A stretch of DNA of 64,000 nt from Calliopum simillimum (Eukaryota > Arthropoda > Insecta > Diptera > Lauxaniidae). Made by a program: the position numbers and the translations under genes. This document shows, in pieces, positions 34,201 to 45,214 of the stretch. Position 1 is the first letter of the stretch. Every line of letters starts with the position of its first letter. The stretch is from contig OX638370.1 of NCBI GenBank assembly GCA_951812925.1, forward strand, positions 120,356,897-120,420,896, written 5' to 3'. The notes below the pieces were generated by a model. It saw nothing but the letters and a program-made list of their open reading frames with translations. It did no database searches and had not been told where the DNA came from.

Positions 34201-34461
34201 CTATAAATGCACGCTCTAAGCTAAAACTAGAGGAACTCAGACAAGAGGGCGTGGCACCTCCTATATAAGCAAAAGCTTCAAAACACTATGCTGAAAACAT
34301 TTTTCACTCAGACATTTAAACCTATAAATGCAAGCTCTGAACAAAAACTGGGTGAACTCGAACAACAGGGCGTAGCACCTCCCATATGAGCAAAATTTTA
34401 AAAATACTGCAGTGTAGGGTATTTAATGTTTGGCCAGGCCAAATTTTACACCCTTACTAGT

Positions 34462-35892
34462 TTTAGTTTCAATTATTATTTTATTTACATTGTTATTTTT
34501 TACATTTATTTGTCTTTAACAACTTTTAACTATCAATTCTGTTCTTTTCATTGTCTTCTTATTTCACTTCTTTATTTGTCCGCAGACAAGCATCAACAGC
34601 AAATTCAACTGTCATTTGTGCGCTCATTATTTTCGTTATGTTTGTTTCGTTTAAGTTTCGTTCGCTTTGCCAATGCTGCCAAGTCATCCAATTAGCTATG
34701 TTCCCACATTAACTCCAGTTTGAGATTGGTGACTCTTTAGCACTCTTTACTTTATGCTATTCAAGATGAAAGGACTCACTTACTTAAGTTCATTTAGGTA
34801 CTTTACTTCATGCATGTTCAGCTCACATTCTCGGGTATTAAAGCAGCATGCTTCAGGTTTGTCAATTGGAGGTTGTGAGCTGCTTGAGTTTGACTGACTG
34901 AGAAAATATACATAAGTATTTTCAATTAATCATTCAGACGCGTTGCTCTGCAGCCGCACTTCTGTATGAAAGTCTAATAGATGTTGAAACTTCAAATAAA
35001 TCTCGAAACAGCTGTAAATTATCTCATAAATCTTTGTTCGAAAGTCACTATAAAAATCCGAATGACTGTATCAATGAAGCCTTCTGATGTAAGTATTTAA
35101 GCTACACCTTTAACTCCTAGGAAATGCGGAATTGTATTTTAAGTCAGCAGAAAGCTCACTTGGAGAGTGATGTATTCTATTTTGCTTTATTTTTATAACT
35201 ACAAAGATTTATTATAATTATATCAGTGGTCTTTAGACTAACATCGACCAAGTAATTGAATCGCGTAAAAAGTTTGAAATAAAGACTAACTCGGGATATT
35301 GATTGACTCAAACAAATATTTACTTAGCAAATATATCAAATGATTTTCTCGGTGTAGCCTTTCCATTAACAAAAGTTATGGAACAATTTCAGTTGATGAT
35401 GTCCGACAATTTCTGATTTATGAAGTTTGACTGCGAAAATTCTTGTGGCTTTTCTTTTTTGAAATTTAGCTATGACATAGTACAGTGCATACAAATACCA
35501 AATATTGATTTCATTGCCCAAATTTCTATTTTATGTGCACTTAATTAAATTTTGCCATTATTTTACAGACATTGAGCAATTAAACTGGCGGCACATACTT
35601 ACATATAAGAAGTATTTAGTGCACAATGAAAATATGTACTAACTGCATATGACCATGTCAGGCAGGAGTTGTATTTAATTATGACCACATAAAGTGAAGT
35701 CCTATATAAAAATATCAATTCCTGCTGTGATTTTTATTTTCTTTATATCAAACACAAACATATTCAATAATACACGCAACTATAAATACATGTATATTGG
35801 GCATTCTGTGAAAAAAAAAAGTTATGAGCAAAAAACATGTTTTTTGATCTAATTTTTGAGCCTCTATCATTGGCGATGAAAGAGTGGGGTGG
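34462..35892. other. Intergenic; no gene recognised
   Basis: AT-rich sequence without long open frames or repeat structure that I could identify. Confidence 0.4.
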
Positions 35893-35894
35893 TA

Positions 35895-37642
35895 GGGGAG
35901 ATGTGTGTACCAGAGATGTGCACGATGTCCATTCAAACGTTTCTATGAGACATTCGCAAAAAAACGAACCGAGAATCATCACTAGACAGCAAACGCACGA
36001 AACGAATGGAAGCACGACAGTAGACAAAAAAATGCAATGAGCTTCACCGACACGAAGGCGAAAAGCAATAAAGACAGTGAAAAAGGCAACGAATGTTCTG
36101 AGTTTTGCTGACACGAAGCCTAAAAGCAATAAAGGCAGTGAAAAAAATAACGAGTATTGGAAAAAGCACCACTGCATTGCATTGCGTTTTATTAAATTTT
36201 TTATGACTTATTATTAAGTTTAAAGCATTTCTTGTCTTTGGTGACCCCTCACGAAATTTTAAGTAGAATATATTTGTAGAATACATTAACCTATTATAAC
36301 CCACTTTTAGAAAAGGGGTAAAAAGATTCTAAAAGACAAGATATTATGGTTAAAAAATGTTTATTGCGTAATTTCATGTTTACTTTGGAGCAACATATTT
36401 TGTCCAAAATGAAGATTTAGAGATTTACAGTAGGATGAAATTTCGAAAATAAATTTTTTGTAAGTATTTAAGCCAAAAAAAAAAAAAACAATATCTGGTT
36501 GATTTAAGTTTCCAGATATGATTTTTTTATACCTTAGGCGAAATATTTGACGTATCTCAGAACTCATTCCGAACCTTTTTGCGATTGTTATAAAACAAAA
36601 ACTGCATCAAGCCGAGGTTTTGCATAAAACGGCGTTGAGCGACCTCTAAATGCACTTCCAAAAATTTTACAAAATTCTCAGCTCATTTTTTTGACATCCT
36701 CTTTCAGATTTTTGAGGGTTATTCTGGAATTTCAAAAAAATTGTTTTTTTTTTTTTAATTCTGAAGTCTAATGTGTCCAACATTGGAATATGAACAACAA
36801 AAACAAAGAAAGGAATTTTTCCTATTTACATTGCATTTACTTAACTTTATCCGCAATGCACAGCAAATTTTAAATTTAACAGTGGGTTTGTACAAAACAT
36901 GAGCGCTAACAGACTACTCGTTGCTTTTTCCAATATTCGTTGCCTTTTCCACTGTCTTTATTGCTTTCGCCTTCGTGTTTGCCGAAGCTCATTGCTTTTA
37001 TTTTGAGCAAGCGTCAACACTGCAGTACACTACTCGCTGCTATCGATTCTGAATGAAAGCACGGCAAAGACAACGAATAACCGAAGAGCAAGTAAACGCG
37101 AGCTCTTCATTGGAGATCTCTGGTGTGTACCTTGGGCCAAGCGTACCTCGGTCCGAGTGCCCTTTGCCACTCAACAGCTGCACGTGTACGATAATGTTCT
37201 TCTTTTTCGACGGGCAACCATTAAGCCATAATCGCCTCTCAATATAATAGTATTATTATTATTTACGGGATTAATGTATTTATCTGCAATCATTTTTGTT
37301 TAATTAATTGTTTTTAACTAAATGCACGTTTTTTTTATTGAAACAAAATTTTACTTTTGATTACATAATAAATGGTTCCATCATAATTTATTACCTAAAT
37401 TCAATGTATTCTCTTTTATTTTTAATAGTCCAAGGTTCACTTGCATGGTGTACCTTGGACCGATTGAGATTGCAACGGAAAAAGTAATATTTCTATTCAA
37501 TGGAATAGAATATAATTTTCACGTCATTTGATGCTGCAAGCATTGTAGAAATATAAATTAATTAAAAAACTAAAGAAACTTTTTTGGAAAATCAGGCATA
37601 TTGAAAAAACTGAAAAGCGGACCAAGGTACACACATCTCCCC
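35895..37642. mobile_element. TA-flanked pogo-like MITE interrupted by a hAT element
   Basis: The outer ends are perfect inverted repeats of 21 bp once the inner insertion is removed (GGGGAGATGTGTGTACCTTG and one more G). TA flanks both sides (35893-35894, 37643-37644). Without the 1,212-bp hAT and its 8-bp duplication the element is about 528 bp. Words of the type GTGTACCTTGG(A/G)CC recur inside (37124-37139, 37141-37156, 37446-37462, 37617-37631). No transposase is seen. Superfamily (pogo/Tc1-like) inferred from TA and from the similar elements at 47775 and 51810. Confidence 0.7.
35911..37122. mobile_element. Non-autonomous hAT element with 8-bp target duplication
   Basis: Both ends begin CAGAGAT inward (left CAGAGATGTGCACGATG, right reverse complement CAGAGATCTCC). 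The flanking 8 bp GTGTGTAC are duplicated exactly (35903-35910, 37123-37130). Inside are subterminal inverted repeats: 36033-36095 and its partial direct copy at 36103-36165 are inverted against about 36918-36993, sharing 'cgaaggcgaaa(a)gcaataa' and 'agacagtg(a/g)aaaaggcaac'. No transposase frame remains. Confidence 0.8.
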
Positions 37643-38028
37643 TACACTGTTTGGTCGGGGACCAAAATTTATAGCTTTCGCTATGGCAAGTTTTTAAATT
37701 TCAAAGGGTTACCTTCTGACGGAACGTTGAACGACTACTGCTGCGTCAGTCAACTTCTAGCATGATGGGCATGTACGATGACGGCACTGGTGGGGAAGAC
37801 ACTGCTTCCAATGATGACCATGAGTCACTTCAGTGGACTATGAGTCCTTGTTCTAGGCCAGGAGTCACTGGTGATGATCATGAGTAAGAGATGCAGGCGA
37901 AGACGAGCGATAAACTGCTTTAAACAGCAGTGAAACAAATTTCCATAAATGATAATAAACCCGAGATAATCTGTTTTACTTGATTTTACTTTTTATTTAT
38001 TGAAACTTTATAAAATCTTAGAATTAAA

Positions 38029-38041
38029 TATTAAATTTTAC
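38029..38041. repeat. Target-site duplication of the hammerhead retroelement, left
   Basis: TATTAAATTTTAC here and at 38983-38995 (13 bp; up to 15 bp if the preceding AA is counted). It brackets the composite element 38042-38982. Confidence 0.75.
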
Positions 38042-38078
38042 TTTAAGAATTTTTTAAGTGTGTTACTTAATGACATTT

Positions 38079-38220
38079 CGTCGCCTGAGTTCTCTTTTGC
38101 CCCATACGCATATTTGTTAAAAAATCAAAATCAAATAAGTTGTGTTTGTGTCGACACAGGTTATGTGATTTTGCTTTTATAACGAATATGCGTATGGAGC
38201 AAAAGAGAACTCAGACGACG
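38079..38220. mobile_element. 142-bp MITE with 35-bp inverted repeats and ATTT duplication
   Basis: The ends CGTCGCCTGAGTTCTCTTTT... and their reverse complement at 38186-38220 differ at two positions. ATTT flanks both sides (38075-38078, 38221-38224). The paralogous unit at 38731-38926 is the empty site with a single ATTT near 38766, which proves the insertion. Confidence 0.85.
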
Positions 38221-38358
38221 ATTTTATATTGAAAATTGATTTTATTTAATTGAACTTTTAGTCATATATTTACAAAGATCGATTTACATATAAATCTATC
38301 AATGCATTTTTCTAACACATAATTATGACAAATCAAGGAACGGATTAAAAACACGGCT

Positions 38359-38405
38359 ATAGTGACATATGTTTCGTCTTTCGCCACAAAGACTCATCAG
38401 ACTAT
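38359..38405 (-). ncRNA. Type I hammerhead self-cleaving ribozyme
   Basis: Minus strand, 5' to 3': stem I strand ATAGT; CTGATGA core; stem II GTCTTT / loop GTGGCG / AAAGAC; GAAA core; stem III from the self-complementary ACATATGT; cleavage triplet GTC; stem I strand ACTAT. All conserved core positions (CUGANGA, GAA, A-U at 15.1-16.1, H17=C) are present. Cleavage would fall between 38364 and 38363. The very short palindromic stem III is the kind reported for hammerheads of Penelope-like elements and retrozymes, thought to act as dimers. A second, 5'-truncated copy lies at 38904-38926. Confidence 0.85.
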
Positions 38406-38493
38406 TTTTGTTGTAATTATAATTATATTTATTTTACTAAATTAATTATAATTGAAAAATTGCAAGTTTGAAAACTTTTTGTGTTTTTGGTCT

Positions 38494-38566
38494 GGGCGGG
38501 AGACGAACCAAGGATCTCCAGGTTGGTAGCAGAAGTCGTTACCACTGCACCAGCCTTGCCCGGCTG
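38494..38566 (-). promoter_or_regulatory. tRNA-like region with pol III A and B boxes
   Basis: Minus strand: A-box-like TGGTGCAGTGG (38542-38552) and B-box-like GGTTCGTCTCC (38499-38509), 32-33 nt apart, as in tRNA genes and tRNA-derived SINEs. The arms do not form a good cloverleaf, so it is not a functional tRNA. It lies about 90 nt upstream of the hammerhead on the same strand, inside the 545-nt unit between the two cleavage sites. Confidence 0.6.
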
Positions 38567-39540
38567 CGAAGCCGCTTTTTTGCCAGTTTTATTTGTGTGT
38601 TAATACGTATTGATATATCATAATTGTTGTTTTGTGTTATTTATTGATATTTGGTATAGTTGTTCCTTTGGAACAAATTCAATACCGATTGCAGGTGTTT
38701 CCACCTTATCAGGGCGTGTTCTCCCAAATAACTTTAAGAATTTTTTAAGTGTGTTACTTAATGACATTTTATATTGAAAATTGATTTTATTTAATTGAAC
38801 TTTTGGTCATATATTTACAAAGATCAATTTACATATAAATTTATCAATGCATTTTTCTAACACATAATTATGACAAATCAAGGAACGGATTAAAAACACG
38901 GCTATAGTGACATATGTTTCGTCTTTATATGTAAATCGATCTTTGTAAATATATGACTAAAAGTTCAATTAAATAAAATCAATATTAAATTTTACGGAAT
39001 AGAAAACTGCTGTTGTTTGTGGTGTGGGTTATCATCAACGAGTTAAGAATTTTCCCAACTTGAACTTTAGACTTCAAGTTGAGAAAACATAAACTTCACA
39101 AAGAATGCCCCATATTTATGTATGTACAAAACATTACATTTGTGTAAATTGTGGCTAAAAATCATTATATTTCTTGAACAAAATAAATATGATGTTGAGT
39201 AGGTACGATATTGACCTTAAAGTACTTACAGAACCTTTTCGCTTTGTTGAGCAAAATATTACTGGAAATAAAATCTGCAAAGAAATTTTGCATACAATCT
39301 CTTTTTAGCTTTTGAACTTAACTATAAAACGGCTGAATGATTGAGAAATTTCGAAATATTTTGGAAAAGTCTATAAATTTCTTGTCATATTGAAAGAATC
39401 ACGTTACTATAGAATTCTGATCCATCCTAAGTTGTCGAAATATCATGAAAAAAATGTTAATATAAATGATGATTATTTATTTAACAAAAACAAAAAAACA
39501 GCTCAAATAGATTGAAATGTGGCAAATTTTTGAGTTATTA

Positions 39541-40168
39541 TCTATATATATAAAAATGAAATGGTGTCCGTATGTAGCTTATGAACGCGGAAACTACACG
39601 GTCGATTTACTCGATTTTTTTTTTAAATTGTTTCTTATGGTCTGTAGAAGGTTTATAAGGGGGTGAGATGCCGCTGAGGGGGACAGCGGTTGCACCCCCC
39701 ATACAAAAAAAAAATACAAAAAATGGTATATCTCTGCACTTATTCAAGGTATGATTATGAAAGTTGGTGATTTTATGCATAATGTATCTACCATTCACAA
39801 TGCAAAACTTGGGGGATATTAGGTGTGGGAGAATTGCATCCACTTTACAAAAAATATACAAAATGCTATATTTCTTCACATATGTCAGATATCGTTATAG
39901 AACTTCGTACATACATGGTTGTATATTCTATCTACCATTCACCTTGAAAAATTTGGGGTGGGGGGTGAGAAGGGGGAGTTCTACCTTTCATACAAAAAAT
40001 ATATAAAATAATATATCTCTGTACATATGGGACATATGATTATAAAAGTTGATACATTTATCTTAAAATTTTTGGTGATTGGAAGAGAGGGACGATGGAG
40101 ATGGATGGGACTTCATACGTAAAGGGCATCGGGAACCGGCGAACGAAGTCGCAACCAGGCCAGCTAGT
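39541..40168 (+). mobile_element. Non-autonomous Helitron, 628 bp
   Basis: Begins TCTATATATATAAAAATG and ends '..ggcgaacgaagtcgcaaccaggccagCTAGT'; preceded by A and followed by T, the usual Helitron insertion site. A short GC-rich hairpin precedes the CTAGT. The inside holds imperfect repeats ('tacaaaaaatatacaaaatg', 'atatctctg/cacatat'); no Rep/helicase. The 3' end matches the element ending at 10441. Confidence 0.75.
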
Positions 40169-40808
40169 TTTTAATAAAGATGATGTTTGTAATAAAAAAT
40201 CCAAAAAAACTGTTCTTGACTTATGACTTACCAAGAAACGGGAACATCTATCTTTAAAAAATCGTTTGAAGCAAAAACACTGCGTTTCATAAAAATATGA
40301 TATATGTGGTTTTTTAAATGACCGATTCAAATACTTTGCATGACATTGGTGGTTGTATACCTTATCTATCAAGTAAACGTTTTTCTGTTTTTCGTCATAG
40401 ACATCTGAAATTGTTTTTTGTTGTCGTTAGCGCTGTTGCTGCTCTTGTGCTCAACTACCGTGATGAATTGATAGTGCTGCTGTCATAGTGTTGTCATGGA
40501 ATTTTCCGCAATTTGATTTTTGCAGTTTTTGTTGCAATTAGCATTCGGTGCACTAATTAGTGAAAAGCAACAGAATCATTTTCACAAGACAAACTTGTTA
40601 AATTTAATTTAAAAAAAAAAATTTTTTTGTTTTGTCAAAATATGAATTCACATAGCATTAGTTCCAAATAGTCATCAGAAAAATATATTTTAATGGCATC
40701 TTTAAGGTCAACAGTCTGATAATGCTAATAAATGTACGGAAAGGCGCAAGTAAGTAATAAAAATTATGAATGCTTTACATGTTCCCTTTGATATATTAAT
40801 TTGATATA

Positions 40809-41534
40809 AGGGACCTGCTCAAGACATCTTGAAATATAGTGTACTTTCCTTTACTCGCACATTTTTGCACTATAGTATTTAATCCAAAAAAATCAAGATT
40901 CATATCTTAACTATATCTTGATGTCATCTTGACACTGAAGTACACTGTCTGGTTTCATCAGTGCAAAAAAGCATGATTCTAACAAATACTTCAGTGTATT
41001 GTATTCAATACAAACAAATACTTCAGTCAGTGTAAAGCACTCTAGTAGAAAAACTACAGTAAAATTTATAATGTGGTAACACTTGCAAGTTGCAATGCGT
41101 TGGTAACCCAGTATTTTAGTAGCTTTCGTTAATTTTCGCGAGATAGAGAGAAAAAGAAAAAAAGGCACAAAGAAGAAAGCAAAAAAATACTTTTGTCACT
41201 AAAGTAGCATTTAACTCAATCACAGTTCAGTGCATACAGAACGGTGGTGGGCAAAACGTTGCGTATCTTTTCGCATAGGATAAAACGAAACAAAAAGTAA
41301 TTTGCATGCCTAGCACTGATACAGAACTAAAGCAAATCAAACAAAGCAGATCTGTGCAGTATAGAACTTGGATATCAAATAAGAAAAAACTAAATTCTTC
41401 TTTCATATCCAAGTACTATCAAGACATTTGCAAGCGATACTGAACTGAAGTATTTGATAAAAAAACGCGTACAAGACAACGTATTTCGAAAGGAAATATT
41501 TTAAAACTCCGACAAGACGTCTTGTGTAGACCCC
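40809..41534. mobile_element. TA-flanked MITE with palindromic CAAGAC-TCTTG termini
   Basis: Left end AGGGACCTGCTCAAGACATC, right end (reverse complement) GGGGTCTACACAAGACGTC, flanked by TA (40807-40808, 41535-41536). The right end contains the 14-bp palindrome ACAAGACGTCTTGT. Related words recur inside (near 40915-40935 'atcttgatgtcatcttgaca'). It encodes nothing recognisable. The inverted repeats are imperfect, so confidence is moderate. Confidence 0.5.
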
Positions 41535-42587
41535 TATTAGATGAATAGATATTATTTTTCATCTACAGTATCCCAGATAAGTGGTGTACAAATGCATTTC
41601 ATTGAATTTCTGCTATTTTATGAAAAAGTTGTTAAATTTTCATTGTGCTTGAAGTTTAATTAAATTTTTCTAATGTCAACTTGGCAAAACCACAAAATCT
41701 GCTTTAGAAATTTTATACAAAATCCAATAATTTATAATAAAAGTGAAAGTGTTGTAATTAAATAGTCCATCGCGCCATAATTATAACAAACAGTGAGAAA
41801 TAATAAGGAAAAATAAAGGGGGCATCAATAACACGACCAAATTGTAAACACTCAGCAACATGTATCTATACAAATCACAACAATAACAAAGCAATTTTGT
41901 TAGTTGCAAAATTTAATTTTCCAACTTTTGTTTGCGGTTGTAATGACAGCAACAAAAACATCAAACACTTTAATGTTGTTGTTATTGTTCTTGTTGTTGC
42001 TGCTGATGGTGTCGCTCTTGTTAGCAGAATTATATGGATGTTGTCGTTGATGTTGTTAACAATGACTCGTGCGGTTGTTAATGAGTGACACCGTCATTGC
42101 ATCAAAATGTGAGAAATATGATTAAATTACTTTGTATTTTATATACATAATGTCGTACATAGATGCACACAGTTTTACACATACTTACATATGCACATGA
42201 GTAAGCACACATTCATATAATTATTAAATGGAACTCTAGCTCTTGACTTGTAAATCTAAAAGATGTGCTGTAGGGCATACATTTAGAATTTTGTGAGGAC
42301 GCAAATCGATGCCTTTCATTTGTGGCTTATTATAATGATAGGAATATAAAACTAATTAAAATTAAATAAAAACCTGTATTAAAAGCTTAGTCCAAAATTA
42401 ATTTGATGCTAAGGTTTTCAGTAAGTAAACAGTTGTAGGATAGTTACCTTCAACGTGCTTGACAACCGATCGTGCAATGATCGTGCTTGAATGATATGTA
42501 AATAAGAATTGAGCGATTATCGCTTGTAACAAACCTGCTTTTGAAACAGCTGATTGCAAACTGTCAACGTAATTGTTCAGAAAAAAC

Positions 42588-43195
42588 TGCTTATGGTGGA
42601 ATTAGCCAAAAAGTAGCGTTTTGTAACGTGACTTCTGTCAAAATCTATCAAATGACAGAAGCGTGTAAGCGATTAGTGAAATCGTAAAGTAGCGGTACGC
42701 AACGTTGAGACCTTTTGAAATTAGATTTTCAACCGTCGCACTACGTTGTTAGATAAAATATATTAAATTTGGATGTTATAAATGGAATTTTTTGAACAAA
42801 TTAATTAAAATAAGTATGACAACCCAGTGTGCCAGACGGTTCATATCTTCGCTTTTTTACCCGTTACGGATCCGTTACTGATCCGTTTGCGGGAGAAATT
42901 CCAAAAAAAAAAAAACGATTCGCTTTTTTTTTGGGAATCTCTCCCGCCAACGGATCAGTAACGGATCCGTAACGGATAAAAAAGCGAAGATTTGAACCGT
43001 CTGGCACACTGGGAATGGATGCTTGTTTACAAAAACTGGAATTTTTCAAGTAATTTTTAAATTGTAAGATGACATTTCAAACGTTGCCTACCGTTTTCAC
43101 TAATCGATGCTACGTTGACAAGCAACCGTGACGTTATGTTACGAAACGCTACTTCTTGGCTAATTCCAGCATACGTGTGGATAAAAATAGAATGG
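42588..43195. mobile_element. Large imperfect foldback element hosting an inner foldback
   Basis: The outer arms 42588-42720 and about 43070-43195 are inverted copies (e.g. 'ggaattagccaaaaagtagc', and right arm 'gctacttcttggctaattcc'), with further matches (TCGATTAGTGAAA-like and GGCAACGTT-like words). The inner foldback at 42831-43013 sits in the loop. No coding capacity. Confidence 0.65.
42831..43013. mobile_element. Near-perfect foldback MITE, ~80-bp arms
   Basis: Left arm CCCAGTGTGCCAGACGGTTC ... and right arm its reverse complement ending ...GGCACACTGGG; they match over about 78 bp with few mismatches, including the tandem words GTTACGGATCCGTTACTGAT. The spacer is about 25 nt of A/T runs. 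The end CAGTGTGCCA recalls hAT termini, but I found no 8-bp duplication. Confidence 0.75.
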
Positions 43196-43541
43196 CGGAA
43201 TACAAGTTCCGGAGAGGGTATCCCACTCTGGGAAAATAACTGGCAACGAGGTAAGACGTGAATTTTTTTAATCATCCTGGGACAGAATGAAGATTTTCTC
43301 AAGAAACACTTATCAGTAGACTCTGATTGGTGCTGTACGCTTTATTTTCTTTACCTGACCTGAGATTGTTACGGTGATGCGGACTCAAGTAAATGAAGAC
43401 AGACAAGTAGAGGATAATGGAGGAAGTAGCAACGTTACGACTTTCCTGATATCCTGACACGAACGCTATAAGTCCCATTTAAAAATTTAACACAGGTTTC
43501 TTTCATTGCATAGTGGTTTTAAGGATACTAAAAGAAAATAA

Positions 43542-44441
43542 ACTAGTAAGGGTGTTACCTTTGGCCTGGCCAAACATTAAATACCCTATACGGCAGTATT
43601 TTGAAATTTTTGCTTACATGGGGGTGCCACGCCCCCTTGTCCGAATTCAATCAGTTTTTTCTCAAAGTTTGAATTTATAGTTCTTGGTATTTGAGTGAAA
43701 TTTAGTTGGACTATCTCAGAAAATGTTTTCAGCTTTTGAAGCTTTTGCTTCAATCAGTTTTTTCTCAAAGTTTGAATTTATAGTTCTTGGTATTTGAGTG
43801 AAATTTAGTTGGACTATCTCAGAAAATGTTTTCAGCTTTTGAAGCTTTTACTTATATGGGAGGTGCCACGCCTTCTTGTCCGATTTTACCCAGTTTTAGT
43901 TAAAGCTTGGATTTATAATTCTTATTGTTTGAGTATCATTTAGTTCGATTATCTCAAAAAACGCTTTCAGTATAGCGTTTTGAAGCTTTTGCTTATATGA
44001 GAGGTACCACGCCCTCTTGTCCGAATTTGCCCAGTTTTCTCTCAGAGCTTGCGCTTACAATTCGTAGTATTTATGTGTATCTTGGTTGCACTTTCGTGAC
44101 ATTAACTCCAAAAGATACATTTTGAATATATTTTTTGTATGGGCGATAGGCGTGTCCGTTGACCCATTTTGCTCATTTTCAATCTCCTGAGCTAACTTTA
44201 ACGACAGAGGCTGCGCACCAAATTTTTTTGAATTATCTTGCTTAGGTTTCCCAAAAAATGTATTTCCACACAAAGCCAGCCACCCAGCTAGCCTGCCAGC
44301 CAAACAGACGGACATGGCTATATCGACTCAGGAGGTGGCGCTGATCAAGAATATATATACTTTCTATATCTGCAACGCCTCCTTTTCTGCGTTACAAACG
44401 GAACGACAAAGTGAATATACCCTGGGTGTAGGGTATAAAAA
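43542..44441 (-). mobile_element. Helitron/HINE-like repeat, copy 3 (reverse)
   Basis: Starts ACTAGTAAGGGTG with the hairpin TTTGGCCTGGCCAAA and ends '..cctgggtgtagggtataaaa', the reverse of the family 5' end. Within it a ~104-bp segment is duplicated in tandem (43648-43748 and 43752-43852). The CTGG microsatellite is short here (44275-44305). Confidence 0.7.
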
Positions 44442-45214
44442 CATGAAGTCAGTGTCAGTCAGCTTTTTGTTTTTCTCTTTGTGCTGTATCATCTTTTCAA
44501 CTCTAAGTGACCGAGTATTTCGCCATTGTTTTTATTGAAAAGGTTTAATTTAATTTTACCTGGCTTAGTGGCAAAAAACTAAAATAATTTTAACTTTGTG
44601 CACATTTGCACACAAATACCTTTCTAATGGTGCATAAAACAAAGTCATGCTCCATTCTAGTATAGTAAAGAAGGTAGGACAAATTTCTGGCTTAAGATCT
44701 GTTCAAAATTTCACTAAACAGAAGGTTATCAGTATATCATTTATATTTAAAACTCCAGCAAGGCTTATGCATTCGCACACCCACGCAGAATATAAACAAA
44801 GAACACTGTCGAAGTCAGATTTGCATGTTTGTGTGTGCTTCTGACAGCTACATAATGTATCGCATTGTGTGAGCTTGTGCCTTTGTCGGTGGTAAATTTC
44901 ACTTTTTGCGCATTTATCTACGTGTTTAACAATTAATTGGTGTATCTTTGCTATGAAAAATTATTAACAAAATAAAAAAGATTTTAAAAATCAATTTGTA
45001 CATGTGAAGATTCTCTTTCGCGTGCGAGTGTAACAATTTTTTCCCTTGGAAAGCTTCAAAAAATCAATTTATTATTTTTCCATTTTTTCATTCATAATAA
45101 CAATAATGAAAATTTATATTGCATTGTTGTTAATTTTTTTTTCTCAGACGCATAATTGTTCAAGGACCCTTTTGAAACCCAGTGAAAAGGAACATAAAAC
45201 TGGTTAGGTTGTTA

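Larger units (their letters stand above)
28418..34461 (+). mobile_element. Helitron/HINE-like repeat, copy 2, split by an LTR retrotransposon
   Basis: It begins directly after the CTAGT of copy 1, so the two are head-to-tail without spacer. The two halves (28418-29251 and 34206-34461) rejoin to about 1,090 bp, nearly identical to copy 1; the gap is the retrotransposon plus one target duplication. It ends with the same hairpin and CTAGT (34457-34461). Confidence 0.7.
38042..38982 (-). mobile_element. Hammerhead-ribozyme non-autonomous retroelement (Penelope/retrozyme-like)
   Basis: On the minus strand the element has: an inverted 56-bp flap (38927-38982), a partial hammerhead plus ~190-bp repeat unit (38731-38926), a unique middle with tRNA-like pol III boxes (38499-38552), a full hammerhead ribozyme (38359-38405), and a second copy of the ~190-bp unit (38042-38358, enlarged by a 142-bp MITE). 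The direct repeat of the unit, its truncated inverted copy and the variable 13-bp target duplication resemble Penelope-like insertions and HHR retrozymes. No protein is encoded. The class assignment is inference; the repeats and the ribozyme motif are visible directly. Confidence 0.75.

Noticed and set aside
35764..36177. 137-codon minus-strand frame
   Set aside because: Spans the junction between flanking DNA, the outer MITE and the hAT element; composition and position do not support a gene.
38461..38580. Functional tRNA gene on the minus strand
   Set aside because: A and B boxes are present but acceptor, D and T stems do not pair well; better explained as a tRNA-derived promoter of the retroelement.
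40732..40749. Possible mini-exon ATGTACGGAAAGGCGCAA followed by GTAAGT
   Set aside because: Good donor, but no promoter, no following exon and no paralog support; too short to claim.
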